The notes beneath the pieces were generated by a model. The model was given only the letters and a program-made list of their open reading frames with translations. It had not been told where the DNA came from and did no database searches. This document shows, piece by piece, positions 34,201 through 44,518 of a DNA stretch of 64,000 bases; position 1 is the stretch's first letter, and each line of letters starts with the position of its first letter. Position numbers and translations under genes: made by a program. Source of the DNA: Telmatactis stephensoni (Eukaryota > Cnidaria > Anthozoa > Actiniaria > Isophelliidae); contig JALIZF010001805.1 of assembly GCA_029948255.1 (NCBI GenBank), positions 316,501-380,500 of the forward strand, written 5' to 3'.

Positions 34201-37200
34201 GCATCTCGGTGAAATGAACGTTCCTGGGGTTAGATAAACAAACTGATGCATAGTGGTTAAGCTTAGAGCATTTCATACAGGTTTTTCCATATGCCGGGCA
34301 TTTTCCGCGACGGTGTTGTGTGCCACAGTATTTACACAGGCCATTAGGATTTGTTTGTTTTGATCCTCCACGATTTGGATTGCTTTGGATCCTCAGAGAG
34401 TCGATTGCGTTTTGACTTCCGGTTCGTGATTTGCATAACTCGTGTGCTTGTTGTTTTGTGACTTCGGCCGCTTGACCTAGTTTTATAGCTTCATCAAGGC
34501 TCAATTTGTCCACTCTTAGCAGTTTTCTCGTAGATGATTGTCGGAAACTCCAATGACAATCATGTCTCTTATTAAGGAGTCCCGTAGATCTTTGAATTCG
34601 CACTGAGAACCTCGCTTCTTAAGCTCTGTTACGAAGGTGTCAAATGACACGCCGTCTTGTTGTCTGTGCGTGAAGAAGTGATGTCTTATCATGGTAATAT
34701 TCTTGCGAGGCTTGCAGTAGGCTTCAAACTGATCCATTACTGGCTTTAACTTCATCTTGTCTGCTTCGTCGGTGAAGTTAAATGTGTTGTATATCTCTAG
34801 GCCCTGTTTGCCGATACACGTCAAGAAGATTGATGTTTTGATATTTTCTTCTTTATCGTCTGACTCCGTGGCCGTTAAATATAGCTGAAATTGCTGTTTC
34901 CAGCGATCCCATTGCTCAGAGAGATTACCTTCGAATTGAAGAGGTTCTGGGGGTCGAAATTTGTTCATTCTGACACCATGTAATGAGTGTAGAATAACGA
35001 GAGTAACTAGAATGCTGCGGCAGTTCTGATCTTTATTCCACTGGCATCGTATCAAAAGAGGGTCACCGTCATGACCTCTTACAATCATGTGATCTACAAT
35101 CTCGGACATAACTGTTAGGACTAATTTCGGCCTTTTAGGATCTTCTCTTTTTGGTTGCTCAGGATATTTCCCACCCCTCCCCCTCCCCATACAATGTTGT
35201 AATGGTTGTGAATGTACTTGCAAACTGAACAGCCACCATTCGGCTTCAACATTGAGAGGGGGAGAGGGGGATTGCATGACAAATGATTCGAAAACCTTGA
35301 ATGCTTCCAGCAATGACATGAAATCATGTTAGAAACTAAAAAGTCCTAACGGGTTTTGTCCAAGATTGTAGATAGCTAATCAATATATATTCATGACAAG
35401 GATGACACTAAAACTTAAGTGTATGGGGAACAGGTTATCCATTTCTTTAACTAGTGGGAGAGGGGCAACCTGCATGTGTGCACGGCCGGTCCAACGTTTC
35501 TTTGAGTTCTTACGAAGGAACAAGAGAATCGTACGGCAATTAATAATTAACGGCATTAGAAATGGGGAATTAAAGATGACAGATGTAGAGTCAGTTGATA
35601 CTAGAAAAAAAATGATGTGCATTAAAAGCACTAACTAATTGATGCAATTGTTTGTAAGATTTTCGAAAAAGAGCTCAGATTCATTACTATATGTACTGTT
35701 AATAACCTTAATCTTGTCTTTTGGCTTTGAATTCAGCGCAGGATAAATTTGAATACAATAAGAATGCTTGATCTTTTCTTTTCACATTTAATATTGGCTA
35801 TTCTGATGGAAAATTTCGGTTCTGGACCGAGCTGAAAATTGCTTTTGATTGTGAATAGTAAACGGTTCTTTGAGAATGTTGACAAATAAATCATTTCAAT
35901 CTGTTCAAATGCAGAGAATTACTTGATGGACGTCATACAAAGGCGTTTCCAAGTGCAAGAAGGAAAACCTTTACCATTTGCATTCCTCAATCCATACGAT
36001 AGCTTGAAACTTCAACGTTGTGGAGATGTGCATTCAAACCCAGGTCCCCCCAAGGTCAGTAAAGTTACAGTATGCTGTTCTTCCTTGTCTTTTTTTAAGT
36101 TGCAACAACCAGAAATTCTTCTCGGAGGTTCACTTGGTCAAGCTTCTTGATTTGGTCTCGTATACAAACAACCTCCAATGTTTGATCCACATACACGATT
36201 TTGCATTTAATGCAACAATTATATGCGGTACTATGCCAAGTTATTTATGGTTAATAGAATCAACACGATCTATCTTGCAGAGTCCGTTAGACTTGACTGA
36301 CAATCAAAAACACTGGCTTGTGATTGGTGCTGCCCTTGTTGGAGTTGTGGCGCCCAGCCTTCGAACGTTCCTGGATGCAGGGCTAAAAAATTTGTACATA
36401 ACTTTCAAAACAAGTCCGCATCAGATTGATATCCAAACCTCTGGAACAAACCTACCTTGGGCAAGAGCAGGTCCTCCACAATCCAATTATAAGTTTATCA
36501 ATGGTAACTACAGCAAGAAAAAGACTGATCCCACCTATGATTACAAAGTTAAGTCCCATGTCGACTTGGCGAAGTTGTACCTGCGTGACTTGCATGTGAC
36601 CAATTTTACCGCAATTAATGAAGAGTGTGATCCGTCAGCTGTTCTAAATCTACTTGAGTCGTTACCACATGTGTCAGGATCAGGATTTACCCCTACAATA
36701 CAGGCCTCAGCCAAAAACGTCCGGGAACAAGTTCGTAATCCATGGGCGCACTGCGATTTGAATGAGTGGAACGACGGAAAGTTCAAAGCCTGTTTTAATC
36801 ATATGGATACTCTGCTGAGAGAGTGTGGCCTAGCATCGGCATTGAGTGACCTAAAAGAATGGAAAGAAAAAGGAGGTACGTAAAATAATGTCAATTACCA
36901 TGTTATTCTTACCCAAATGATTATTCTATTTTTGCATTGCATAGTATCTTGCATTTGGTGCTATTTTCTGTTATTGTGACCATTTTAATTCTCCGTTGTT
37001 TATGGACCCTTATGGTTGATTCAATGTGAAAGATGGTTGTTAAATCTGGTGTATATGCATTTGTGTATATGCATTTGTATATGCATATTTGTTTGTTTGC
37101 CTGAAAGATCTGATAGCAACGCTGCGCCGGCCAAACTGGTATTTCAAAAGGACACAATTCTCACAACCACTTTTATGACTTTTCTTTGCATTTGCAGTAG

Positions 37201-40200
37201 AGTGCATGAAACTGAATCTGGGGAAGGAAATTGCTAACTTAAGGATGGACTTAATGAAATGGAAGACTGTGGATCAAACGGAGGTGGATAAAATTGAAGA
37301 CATTCTTAATGAAATTATGGTTGCTTTGAGTGACTTGAAGAAGGGACAGGAAGACCTTAAGAATCTGATTAAGAAAGGACAAGAAAGCTTGAAGGAAGGT
37401 CAGAAAGGCTTGACGGAAACAGTGACAGAGATAAGAGGGGAATTAGCTGAATTCAAAGAACTAGGTGAGTGTAACGTAGAAAGAGTAGGATCACTGTACA
37501 TGATATGGAACAGTTTCACTAGTTGTTGCTCAAAGTGCTTTGATATGCATGTATGTTTTTGGCAATTTTACGATGGGCATGGTACTTCTACAGTTGATCG
37601 GATTCCTGATAACTGAAACCTTTCACATGCAGTTCGAATCTTCAGTTATCGATTTTGCTTCAAGTTTATCGTCGGCGCGGACCAAAATATTCAACCTTTC
37701 CAAATATCTTGAAAGTCAAATATTTTTAGTCAATGCAAATCTTTAAAAAAGTCACCAACGAATAAATATCCGGGAGTTGCTAGATGGATGACCGCTTCAG
37801 TGATCTACTTGTGGAATTGATTCATATCGAAAATAGCCATATAAGCCCCCCGGTCCAAATTTGTACCCCTCCCGAATAAGCCCTCATCTACAGGTCATTT
37901 TTAATAAGCCCCATGAGGGGTTATTCGGTCGGTCATTTACGGTATATTATGACATCATAATAAGATATTACTATCGATAATTATTGTATTTTTTGCAGCA
38001 GCAGGACAGATGAGAAGTGCCGAGGGGGAAGATTTTCTAGCGGCAAAAAACGGTATTTATTGTTTATAATAGACTACTAGGCTCAAAGCATTATAGGTGT
38101 TGTTAAACATTGTTATTTGCAAAATTGTTAAGCAAAAAAATATGTTATTCTTTACTAAATTGGCAAAAGTAATTATAGATTGGCAGATTATTCATTGAGT
38201 GGCAAGTGTTCTATAGCCACATAACAAGCAGGTTAAAGTTAGTAGTAGTAAAACACCGTTTCTAAGACCGGTGCACCCGGTACAGCCTCCCTCCCCCCAA
38301 GACCCCAGCCCGCAAGGCGGTACCTACCCTCCCTGGGGTATGGGGTACGACCCCTCCCCCTACTAGCCCGGTAGGGCTACCACCCCTCTCCCAGGGGTAT
38401 GATGAGGTACGACCCCTCCCCCTCGAGCCCGGTAGGGCTACCCATCACCCAGGGATACGAGGGTGGTACAACGGGGTATATATTATAGTACAATAACGGT
38501 TATAAAACAATCTAATTTGTTTACTCGGTGATACAGTAGTAGATGAACAAACCAAAGAAAGGAGAAACACTTAACACTTAACTAACACTTCATTATCTCG
38601 AGACCACACTCATAGAATGAATAAGTTTACAGTAATTTTCACCATCTGTTCCAAATCAGTTCCTCGCAAAATAAACAGTTGAAAAGTAAACATAATAACA
38701 AAAACGTATTTACATGTGTTTGAATATTGCTCAACTACGATTTTAAAATATTCATAAATGGTTTCTAGCGCGCAAAATTTCAAACTGAACCGATTTTTTC
38801 TGGAATGACTATAGCCCAGGGATACGAGGGTGGTACAACGGGGTATGAATGGGGTACGAGCGCAGCGAGTTTCCGGTACAGAGAATACGATGACGTCATT
38901 GATGGTGCAATAATCACCAGCCGGGCGAGCTATTCTTCTAATTCTTAAATGGGATCCAATTAATATATTTCTTCTAATTCTTCAATGGTATCCAATTAAA
39001 GAAGTAGTAAAAGTTTTCAAAATTTTAGATTTTCTAAACATAGCCATGCGTGACTAGGGAGACCGAAAAACCGTTTGGATACTACTTGTAAGTAGTATCT
39101 TTTGGAAATCCAGATACCTTAATGTGATGTATATATAATATCGAACTCTGCTTCAAGCACAATTATAACAAAAAGAAAAAAACTGTAGAGTTTTTCACGA
39201 TCAAAATATACATTCGTAAAAGTAAATGTAGTAGTGTTACTTACGATCTTTCGTGTCATCTGACAAACTAACAAGCATTTCAGCCGGACTATGGCAAAAA
39301 CGGAGAATGTAAGAGCCAGTCAATTTGGTTTTTAACTCGTGGATTACAAATTCACGAGTTATTGTAAATGCAAATATGCGGAATATGCAAATATGCAAAT
39401 ATAGTAAATATGAATATAAGTAAGTATATGCAGAATATGCAAATTTGGTATATACCAGCTCTACAACCTCATAAGATCGAGCGACTTCTATTGGTTTGCT
39501 ATCTTGGAATATGAGACTATATCTACTTCCCAAGCTCGGGATATAGAGCTTTTCAGCTAAATGGTCTCGTTTAACGCAGAAAAAAATACAAAAAGCAAAA
39601 TACAAATCAGTCTTTTAAAACTAAAGAAAGTTTCGACATTCATCCGGTTTGAAGAGTATTTGAAGTGTATTGAGAGAGAAACAAGCTGCACATGTTGTCA
39701 TGTCAAGTGATTCAAAGATTTTGCAAATTTTGCTGTTAAATTTACTCGGCTTTTTCATTTCCTAGATATTTTTTAAGCAACATGCATTTAGAAATAAAAG
39801 GTAACTAGAAAATCTTGATAATTTAGAGAACATTTAAACGAAAAAAAGACGGAATCAATTTTATAATAATTGGCTTACCTATAAGCCGATTGACTCAGCA
39901 CTTTTCAGCTATGTTTATTTTATTAAATTCGTCACAAAGAAAAAGACAAATACATATACAAAAAATCAGTGGTAATAATAATAAGAAGAAGGGTGTGACA
40001 GGAGGCAGTAACAGGACAAAGTCCCAATTGACAACTGCCCCCAGCTAGTTTTGTCCAAAATAAACACAAGATTTCCAGAATTTACTGAGGCAAACAATCA
40101 TCTTGAGATGTCTCCAAAGGACCTTAAAAAGCCTGAACTGAAAAGTTTGTCCACCAAACACACGTTTTTAGGTAAGACTTGAAGCTTGAAAGAGCAGCTG

Positions 40201-43156
40201 TAGAACTCGTCATGACAGTCGATAGCGAAGCGATCTCTCGCGAAAAAGTTCATCGAATCCAGTGTTTCTGATCGATCCAATTCGTCTTTCGTTCTTGAAC
40301 ACTTGTTTGTAAGATTAAATTTGTCCTCTATTCAAGAATGTGTTTAAAAGTACTAAGAAACATGCTAAAATAGGTAAAGACTGCAGCTACTGACAGTATT
40401 TGTAGAGAACAAACGTGTTCCTTGAGAGTCTGCAAACGAGGCTTATAATCTTAGCTTTCGCGAGCTAAATGTCACGCTTTGTGACACGCTTTGGACACTT
40501 AAATAAACAGTTATTTATCTATTTTATTTTTGTTATTATTTCAAAAATAAGTCGAAATTTTTAAAAATAATGTAGTTTTATGAATCCTAAGTGTTGGTTT
40601 GTGGAGTTGGTCGGTATATACTAAAACAATTTTTGAGGAAATGCTTAAACTCTAAACTTCAATTTTAACACCCCAAAAGATACCAAATCGCATATTTTTA
40701 CCCCTAAGAGATGCAACGAGCATACCCGATCCTTTTACAGTGGAGTCACCCCCCGGGATTAGTTACCCGGCGAAACATGTAGCAAAATTACCTGGTCGTA
40801 GCTACTCTGATGAGAGCGGTTAAGCATATAGAAGACGAGGACGAAGACGAGTTGACACTGATGCGAGTTTCTAATTTCACAAGTGATATTTAACCGAATA
40901 AGCAAGCCTGCTTACAGACTCCCTTTTTGGGGTGGGATGGGGGGAAGGGAAGGGGAAAAGGAAAGAAAGTTAATCAGTTCAAAGTTTGGCATAATCTGTT
41001 GCAATAGAGAAACAAGATCTATGTCTAAACTATCAGTAGAGAAGAATTAAATAATTAAAGTTTGTAATGCATTGCCTTTCCCTCTTTCAGACCGGCGAGT
41101 CCAGCAACTAAAAGAAGAGTTTAAAAGGACAATATTGAGTAAAACAAAGTACCTAGATAAGCTTCTGTTATCACCAGACATTGCAGACATCAAGTTTGAT
41201 TCACTCTATACTAACCCAATTGTAACTCATGGTCGTGTCGTGTATAACTTCCACGGTAAAGATAGAAACAAAGTGATACAAGCGTATCCTCTTTCTACCA
41301 CAACTCTCATTCAAAAAACAGAACAATTGTTTATGCCCTATGGCACAAGTCAAGAACGTCCGAAGACCATTCTGCTGACTGGCCGAGCTGGTATCGGAAA
41401 AACACTATTCGTACAGAAGATGGCGAGAGACTGGGCTTGTGGTAGTCTGTTTGATGACGGAAAATATCAGATTGTTTTCTGTTTTACGTTTCGGCAGCTG
41501 AATTTGATTGACCAGCCTTTGACACTTCGTCAATTTCTTAATTGTGCAGCTTTCAGTCCCGAACTAGAAGAGGAAATGTTTGCATACATTTGTAAAAATG
41601 CATCATCTGTGCTATTTATGTTGGATGGCTATGATGAATTCAAGTGTCTAATTGAGGAAAAGGATATTCAAGAGATACCACAAGAAGGCGACAAAATGAG
41701 GGTTTCGGCTGTGTGCGCCAAACTCGCAGCCGGAAAGCTTCTCCCCGGTGCTACTATTGTCATTACTACTCGACCTAAACAAAGTGAACAGTTACAGAAA
41801 GTTCGTGGAATTTGGTTTGACATTGCTGCGGAAATTCTTGGATTCACGCCAGAAAAAGTCAAAGAATACATCACTCATTTCTTCAGCGACATTGAAACGA
41901 AAGAAGCTGCGCTGTCTCATATTATGGGCAATGAAAACCTTTTAGGGTTTTGTTACGTTCCAGTAAGCTGTTTCATTATGTGTTCATACCTTGAATGGAG
42001 CAATCCATTTCCAGAGCTTAAGCTACCGACAACTGTAACTGAACTTTATCAAGGCGTTTTAGAGATGTTTATTCTCAAACATCATCCCAAATACAGAAAC
42101 AAGAGCTTCACAGCCAAACCTTTGTTATCTCCAGATGACACACAGATGCTGGACAATTTATCAGAGGTAGCTCTCCAATTCTTTAATCAGAGGAAATACG
42201 TGTTCAAAGAAAGCGACCTCGACGTTTTTAAATTGACCGAAGAAGATCTTTCGCAGCTGGTTAACGGTGGACTTCTTCATTGCATGCCTGGTTGTAGAAC
42301 TGGGCGTCCGTTCATGATCGATTCACTTTACTGCTTCATTCATTTGACCCTTCAAGAGTTCCTTGCCGCTCGAGCTTTATTAAACAGGCAGAGATTGGAG
42401 CAACTCCAGGAGTGCCAATCAGGTGTTGTTCTACAGTTTGCGTCTGGTATTTTACGGAGCAAGCCCTTAACAGAAAAGCCTGGTGAATTACTAAAGGCCA
42501 TTGTGAATGAACTGTGGAACGAAGAACAAGTGCTTTTGGCAATAAGGTGCATATACGAATATCAAGATAAAAGTTTTGCACATAGTTTTTTGATCGATAA
42601 CATGGTCGATTCCCTGGATTTAAGCAAGGAAAATGTTAATGACTCAGACTCCATGGCACTAGCCTTTTTATTGGTTTCCGGCCAGATAAGTCTAACGAAA
42701 TTAGATTTAACGGAAAACAACATAGGTGCTGCAGGGGCTGAACATCTAGCGAAAGCACTAAGTAGCGGTATGTGTAGTCTTACTACACTACATTTATCGA
42801 GGAACCAAATAGGTGCTGCAGGGGCTGAACATCTAGAGAAAGCAGTAAGTAGCGGCCAGTGTAGTCTTACTACACTGGATTTATCAGACAACCAAATAGG
42901 TGATGCAGGGGCTGAACATCTAGCGAAAGCACTAAGTAGCCGCCAGTGTAGTCTTACTACACTGGATTTATCGGACAACCAAATAGGTGATGCAGGGGCT
43001 AAACATCTAGCGAAAGCACTAAGTAGCCGCAAGTGTAGTCTTACTACACTGGATTTATCGGAAAACCAAATAGGTGCTGCAGGGGCTAAACATCTAGCGA
43101 AAGCACTAAATAGCGGCCAATGTAGTCTTACTACACTGGATTTATCGTTCAACTAA
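28112..43156 (+). CDS. NLR-type immune receptor, copy 1 (HEPN-NACHT-LRR, 8 exons)
   Basis: Predicted exons: 28112-28210, 28499-28582, 29451-29625, 35915-36054, 36281-36875, 37198-37464, 37999-38052, 41091-43156. All junctions are GT-AG and phases agree, giving 1159 aa. In order: a novel N-terminal region (about 1-120), a 2A-like GDVHSNPGP motif (about 156-164), a DZIP3-like HEPN region (about 167-364), a Lys/Glu-rich coiled coil (about 365-453), NACHT with Walker A and B, then 29-residue LRRs. NLRs sense ligands through LRRs and assemble through NACHT in the cytoplasm; the specific ligand is unknown. The stop at 43154-43156 lies inside an LRR, so this allele is probably shortened. The start is uncertain: the 5' end of exon 1 is altered compared with copy 2. 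A decayed Gypsy element fills most of intron 3. Confidence 0.65.
28499..28582 (+). CDS. NLR copy 1, exon 2
   Basis: 84 nt, phase 0 at both ends, encoding the basic stretch QKPARHKIYMKPKYEKQ and then CLKNVDNFE. Conserved with 58628-58711. No known domain is recognised. Confidence 0.55.
28625..28925. mobile_element. foldback insertion in NLR copy 1 intron 2
   Basis: Present here but absent at the matching point of copy 2 (near 58755), so it inserted after the duplication. It contains an inverted pair around GAGAGAGTGTTTTATCGG and CCGATAAAACACTCTCTCT (about 28830-28910). Confidence 0.6.
29451..29625 (+). CDS. NLR copy 1, exon 3
   Basis: Begins after CCCTTGTTGCAG. 175 nt, ending in phase 1 with donor GTAAGC. 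Encodes EILEEFIILNKTRPVTYRPL and a Cys/Ser-rich end (HQFCCSSPVPK). It joins exon 4 by rebuilding a Glu codon. Conserved in copy 2 at 59311-59485 with a few substitutions. Confidence 0.6.
29819..29956 (-). repeat. Gypsy 3' LTR
   Basis: Plus-strand start TGTAATGAGTGTAAAATAAC, end TTCATGACA. It includes an AATAAA-type signal in element sense near 29875. Near-identical to 34979-35096 plus 35369-35398 apart from the nested insertion. Confidence 0.8.
30085..31722 (-). pseudogene. Gypsy RNase H end and integrase
   Basis: The minus-strand frame 31624-30422 holds the end of RNase H (SDHKPLKSIF), a HHCC integrase zinc finger (HEGHLGIERS, then CDACLSSRK) and the DDE core (WNRVGTDLFQMNGK; VISDDGPQY; HPEANGKAERTVQ). 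It stops near 30422, and the C-terminal part (YYDRRAKVLPELQ) continues in another frame to 30085, a frameshift. The upstream part of RNase H is separated by the 31722-32735 insertion. Confidence 0.75.
31722..32735. mobile_element. ~1-kb insertion splitting the Gypsy RNase H
   Basis: The RNase H reading frame breaks at both edges and resumes on the other side, so this DNA entered the Gypsy copy later. It carries a TATA-like TATTTATATATATACGCC (about 31833) and three copies of a 41-43-bp unit GGTGGAGCAGACTCACTCAG + AGTCCCACTATATATTCGTT at about 31949-32060. The ends are uncertain (a possible degenerate 5-bp repeat GTSAC). The ORF at 31791-32147 merely reads the repeat. Confidence 0.5.
32736..34019 (-). 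pseudogene. Gypsy reverse transcriptase and start of RNase H
   Basis: Minus-strand frames 34019-33180, 33167-32943 and 32946-32736 carry VIHPPRKIP, DWVSSLVIVEKSNGQIR, LDASSGYWQVKVDE, the catalytic NDQDDIIFGK, then the thumb (CAIGTSEITFLGHVISADG) and the RNase H start (ITADASKTVLGAVL). At least two frameshifts separate the pieces. Confidence 0.75.
34016..34968 (-). pseudogene. Gypsy gag and protease
   Basis: Starts at the ATG at 34968 shortly after the 5' LTR (MNKFRPPEPLQFEGNLSEQW). The frame breaks near 34520 and continues with a zinc-knuckle-like CMKCSKLNHYASVC and the aspartic protease motif KIDTGAQANIIP, then breaks again at about 34020. Order and motifs fit a K02A2.6-like Gypsy polyprotein. 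Confidence 0.75.
34979..35398 (-). repeat. Gypsy 5' LTR with nested MITE
   Basis: The LTR sequence runs 34979-35096, is interrupted, and resumes at 35369-35398. Apart from the nested element and a few bases it matches 29819-29956. Confidence 0.8.
35097..35368. mobile_element. TA-flanked MITE nested in the Gypsy LTR
   Basis: 272 bp with ends CAATCTCGGACATAACTGTT and the inverse AACGGGTTTTGTCCAAGATTG-like arm. TA is at 35095-35096 and 35369-35370. Removing it restores the GATCTAGATAGC present in the other LTR. Confidence 0.8.
35915..36054 (+). CDS. NLR copy 1, exon 4 with 2A-like motif
   Basis: The acceptor is CTGTTCAAATGCAG. 140 nt encoding ENYLMDVIQRRFQVQ, then PYDSLKLQRCGDVHSNPGP, then PK before donor GTCAGT. 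The GDVHSNPGP end matches the 2A ribosome-skipping motif (D-V/I-E-x-N-P-G-P) except for His in place of Glu. The exon is almost unchanged in copy 2 (63200-63339). Confidence 0.6.
36281..36875 (+). CDS. NLR copy 1, exon 5: DZIP3-like HEPN domain
   Basis: Begins after ATCTATCTTGCAG, in phase 0, and ends in phase 1 (GTACGT). A hydrophobic stretch (HWLVIGAALVGVVAPSLRTF) is followed by DYKVKSHVDLAKLYLRDL and EQVRNPWAHCDLNEWNDGKF. RNPWAH fits the R-x4-6-H motif of HEPN domains. This segment is often annotated as DZIP3-like in cnidarian NLR-type proteins; the name reflects the domain, not ubiquitin ligase activity, since no RING finger is present. Confidence 0.7.
37198..37464 (+). CDS. NLR copy 1, exon 6: coiled coil
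   Basis: 267 nt, phase 1 to phase 1, acceptor CTTTGCATTTGCAG, donor GTGAGT. Rich in Lys, Glu and Leu with heptad-like spacing (MVALSDLKKGQEDLKNLIKK and then repeated KGQ-x-LK units), so a helical linker or coiled coil before NACHT. Confidence 0.65.
37999..38052 (+). CDS. NLR copy 1, exon 7 (short linker)
   Basis: 54 nt between a TATTTTTTGCAG acceptor and a GTATTT donor, phase 1 at both ends, encoding AAGQMRSAEGEDFLAAKN. Symmetric phase means it can be skipped without a frameshift. Support rests on splice motifs alone. Confidence 0.4.
38053..41090. other. intron 7 of NLR copy 1
   Basis: About 3 kb. 38270-38480 is a C-rich/G-rich tract with repeated CCCGGTAGGGCTACC-type words. CCAGGGATACGAGGGTGGTA occurs at about 38450 and again at 38817, suggesting an interrupted repeat element. 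39355-39450 has a series of AATATGCAAATATG words. No gene is seen. Confidence 0.5.
41091..43156 (+). CDS. NLR copy 1, exon 8: NACHT and LRRs
   Basis: Begins after CTTTCCCTCTTTCAG and is open for 688 codons. Walker A is LLTGRAGIGKTLF; Walker B is VLFMLDGYDEF, followed by a sensor-like TIVITTRPKQSEQL. Winged-helix-like sequence follows, with FIHLTLQEFLAARALL, the usual end of NACHT-associated helical regions. Then come 29-residue (87-bp) ribonuclease-inhibitor-type LRRs of the form LTTLDLSDNQIGDAGA, highly alike. The frame stops at TAA inside the sixth LRR, where the other repeats have CAA (Gln). Confidence 0.85.
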
Positions 43157-43230
43157 ATAGGTGCTGCAGAGGCTAAACATCCAGCGAAAGCACTAAGTAC
43201 CGGCCAGTGTAAGACCATTATATAGATCGT
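43157..43230 (+). pseudogene. LRR remnant past the stop
   Basis: Directly after the TAA the repeat continues in the same frame (IGAAEAKHPAKALSTGQCK) before diverging, so the stop arose inside a once longer array. Two residues conserved in the other repeats (Gly to Glu, Leu to Pro) have also changed. Confidence 0.65.
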
Positions 43231-44399
43231 GCAGGCTTTTTCAAGTCATTGTGTCAATAATACATACAGTAGTTGTGGAACAAAACATGTCGTTCCACTG
43301 CTGCTGTTTCATAATTCTCATCTTTAATTTATAGACAATGTTTTGAAGTCGTTTAGATGTTAAAGTTTGTTGTTTAAATGTTTTAAAGTCGTCGATTATT
43401 TACCTACACAGATAAGTGTATACGTAACAGCAGTTATTTACTGCATTATTACGTAGTTACTGTGTACAAAGTAAAAAGCCTTCACTTTTTTCACAAAGCC
43501 AGATAAGTTAAAGCATTTAAAAACAATTCGAACAGGGCGTATGGTCACCCAAGGGGCAGCGCGGTTCTCGTAAGGGGACTGGAGGGAGAGGAAACTAAAC
43601 GAGGGTTCTTCTTTCCTCTCCTCTCTCTCTTCCTCTCTCCCCTTGAAAGAGGGCCACTACGCTTGCTAGGACAGCGCCCAATAGTCTGGTTCACTGATAA
43701 CACCAGATTATTGTAGAACTAACTTTGAAGTCAGTCGTTAGGAAGTAAGTTGTAACTAGCTATCTAAGGATTCTATTGTATCTATCTGATCATCCATGCC
43801 TGGATTAGTTAAAGTAATTTATTTAAGGTGACTCGAAGTAGTTTTTTTACAGACCGCACCGCACATTTGCATTTGGCGCAATAAACAACTTAATACGCAC
43901 CAATGGACTTGGTTTCTACACAGATATGAGGATAAGATTGAAGTTTAATATGGTGTTATAATTAAATCGATCACCAACGTTTTTAAAATAGCGAAAATCG
44001 AACATTGTCAAAAATGGTTTTTCTCTAATATCTCGCAAAATTGATGAGCTTCAGACAAGCGGTAAGCTGCATAGAAAAATTCATACAGATGCACAACATT
44101 TCAAAGTGATTTTAGGAGATTTAATTTGTTTGATTTTCTTTCAATCACAAAAGTTTCCACAGATGCTGTATTTCTATTCTTGGACATAACGACAGCGTAA
44201 AAAAATACTCGAAGTACGCAAAACACCACGAGAACACTGTGGAAATATTGCAAAAATATACACTTACCTTACGTGAAAAAACCGACTTTCAACTCTTCAT
44301 CGATGTCAAGATATATTTTTTCTTCCCATGTCCGTTGTGAATGTATTTATCATGGGTTACGTAACTAGCGCACAGGGTGTGCGAGAATGCAGTGTTTTG
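43231..44399. other. intergenic, no gene seen
   Basis: A pyrimidine-rich tract lies at about 43607-43640. TTTAAGGTGACTCGAAGTAG at 43824 resembles the TTAAGGTGGCTCGAC end of the element at 61093, perhaps a relic. No terminal repeat of the following retrotransposon could be defined. Confidence 0.35.
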
Positions 44400-44439
44400 T
44401 TAAGAGAGTTAACGGTTCGTTAACGAGACGCCAGTATAT

Positions 44440-44452
44440 AAAGGGAATAAGT
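44440..44452 (+). promoter_or_regulatory. possible TATA box of the DIRS-like element
   Basis: AGTATATAAAGGG lies about 75 nt before the gag ATG, at a sensible distance for a start site near the CCATTCGCGTCC sequence. Confidence 0.4.
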
Positions 44453-44518
44453 TGTTGATTGTCCATTCGCGTCCAACGTTCCTTCGCGTCGTGTCTCGTG
44501 CCCAAAAAATCAAATGCT

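Larger units (their letters stand above)
29819..35398 (-). mobile_element. Ty3/Gypsy LTR retrotransposon, decayed
   Basis: Flanked by the 5-bp repeat AGGAT (29814-29818, 35399-35403); copy 2 of the locus has the empty site (about 59552). LTRs of about 138 bp (TG...CA in element sense) lie at 29819-29956 (3') and 34979-35398 (5', enlarged by a nested element). A purine-rich tract (AAAGAAAGGGAGA in element sense, 29957-29969) precedes the 3' LTR. The gag-PR-RT-RH-IN order is kept on the minus strand, but several frameshifts and a 1-kb insertion make it inactive. Confidence 0.85.

Noticed and set aside
36020..36280. Upstream extension of the HEPN exon
   Set aside because: The frame happens to stay open through intron 4, but exon 4 is in another frame and copy 2 is not open across this intron, so splicing at 36281 is preferred.
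42562..43152. 196-aa minus-strand repeat ORF
   Set aside because: It is the antisense of the 87-bp LRR units and has no independent support.
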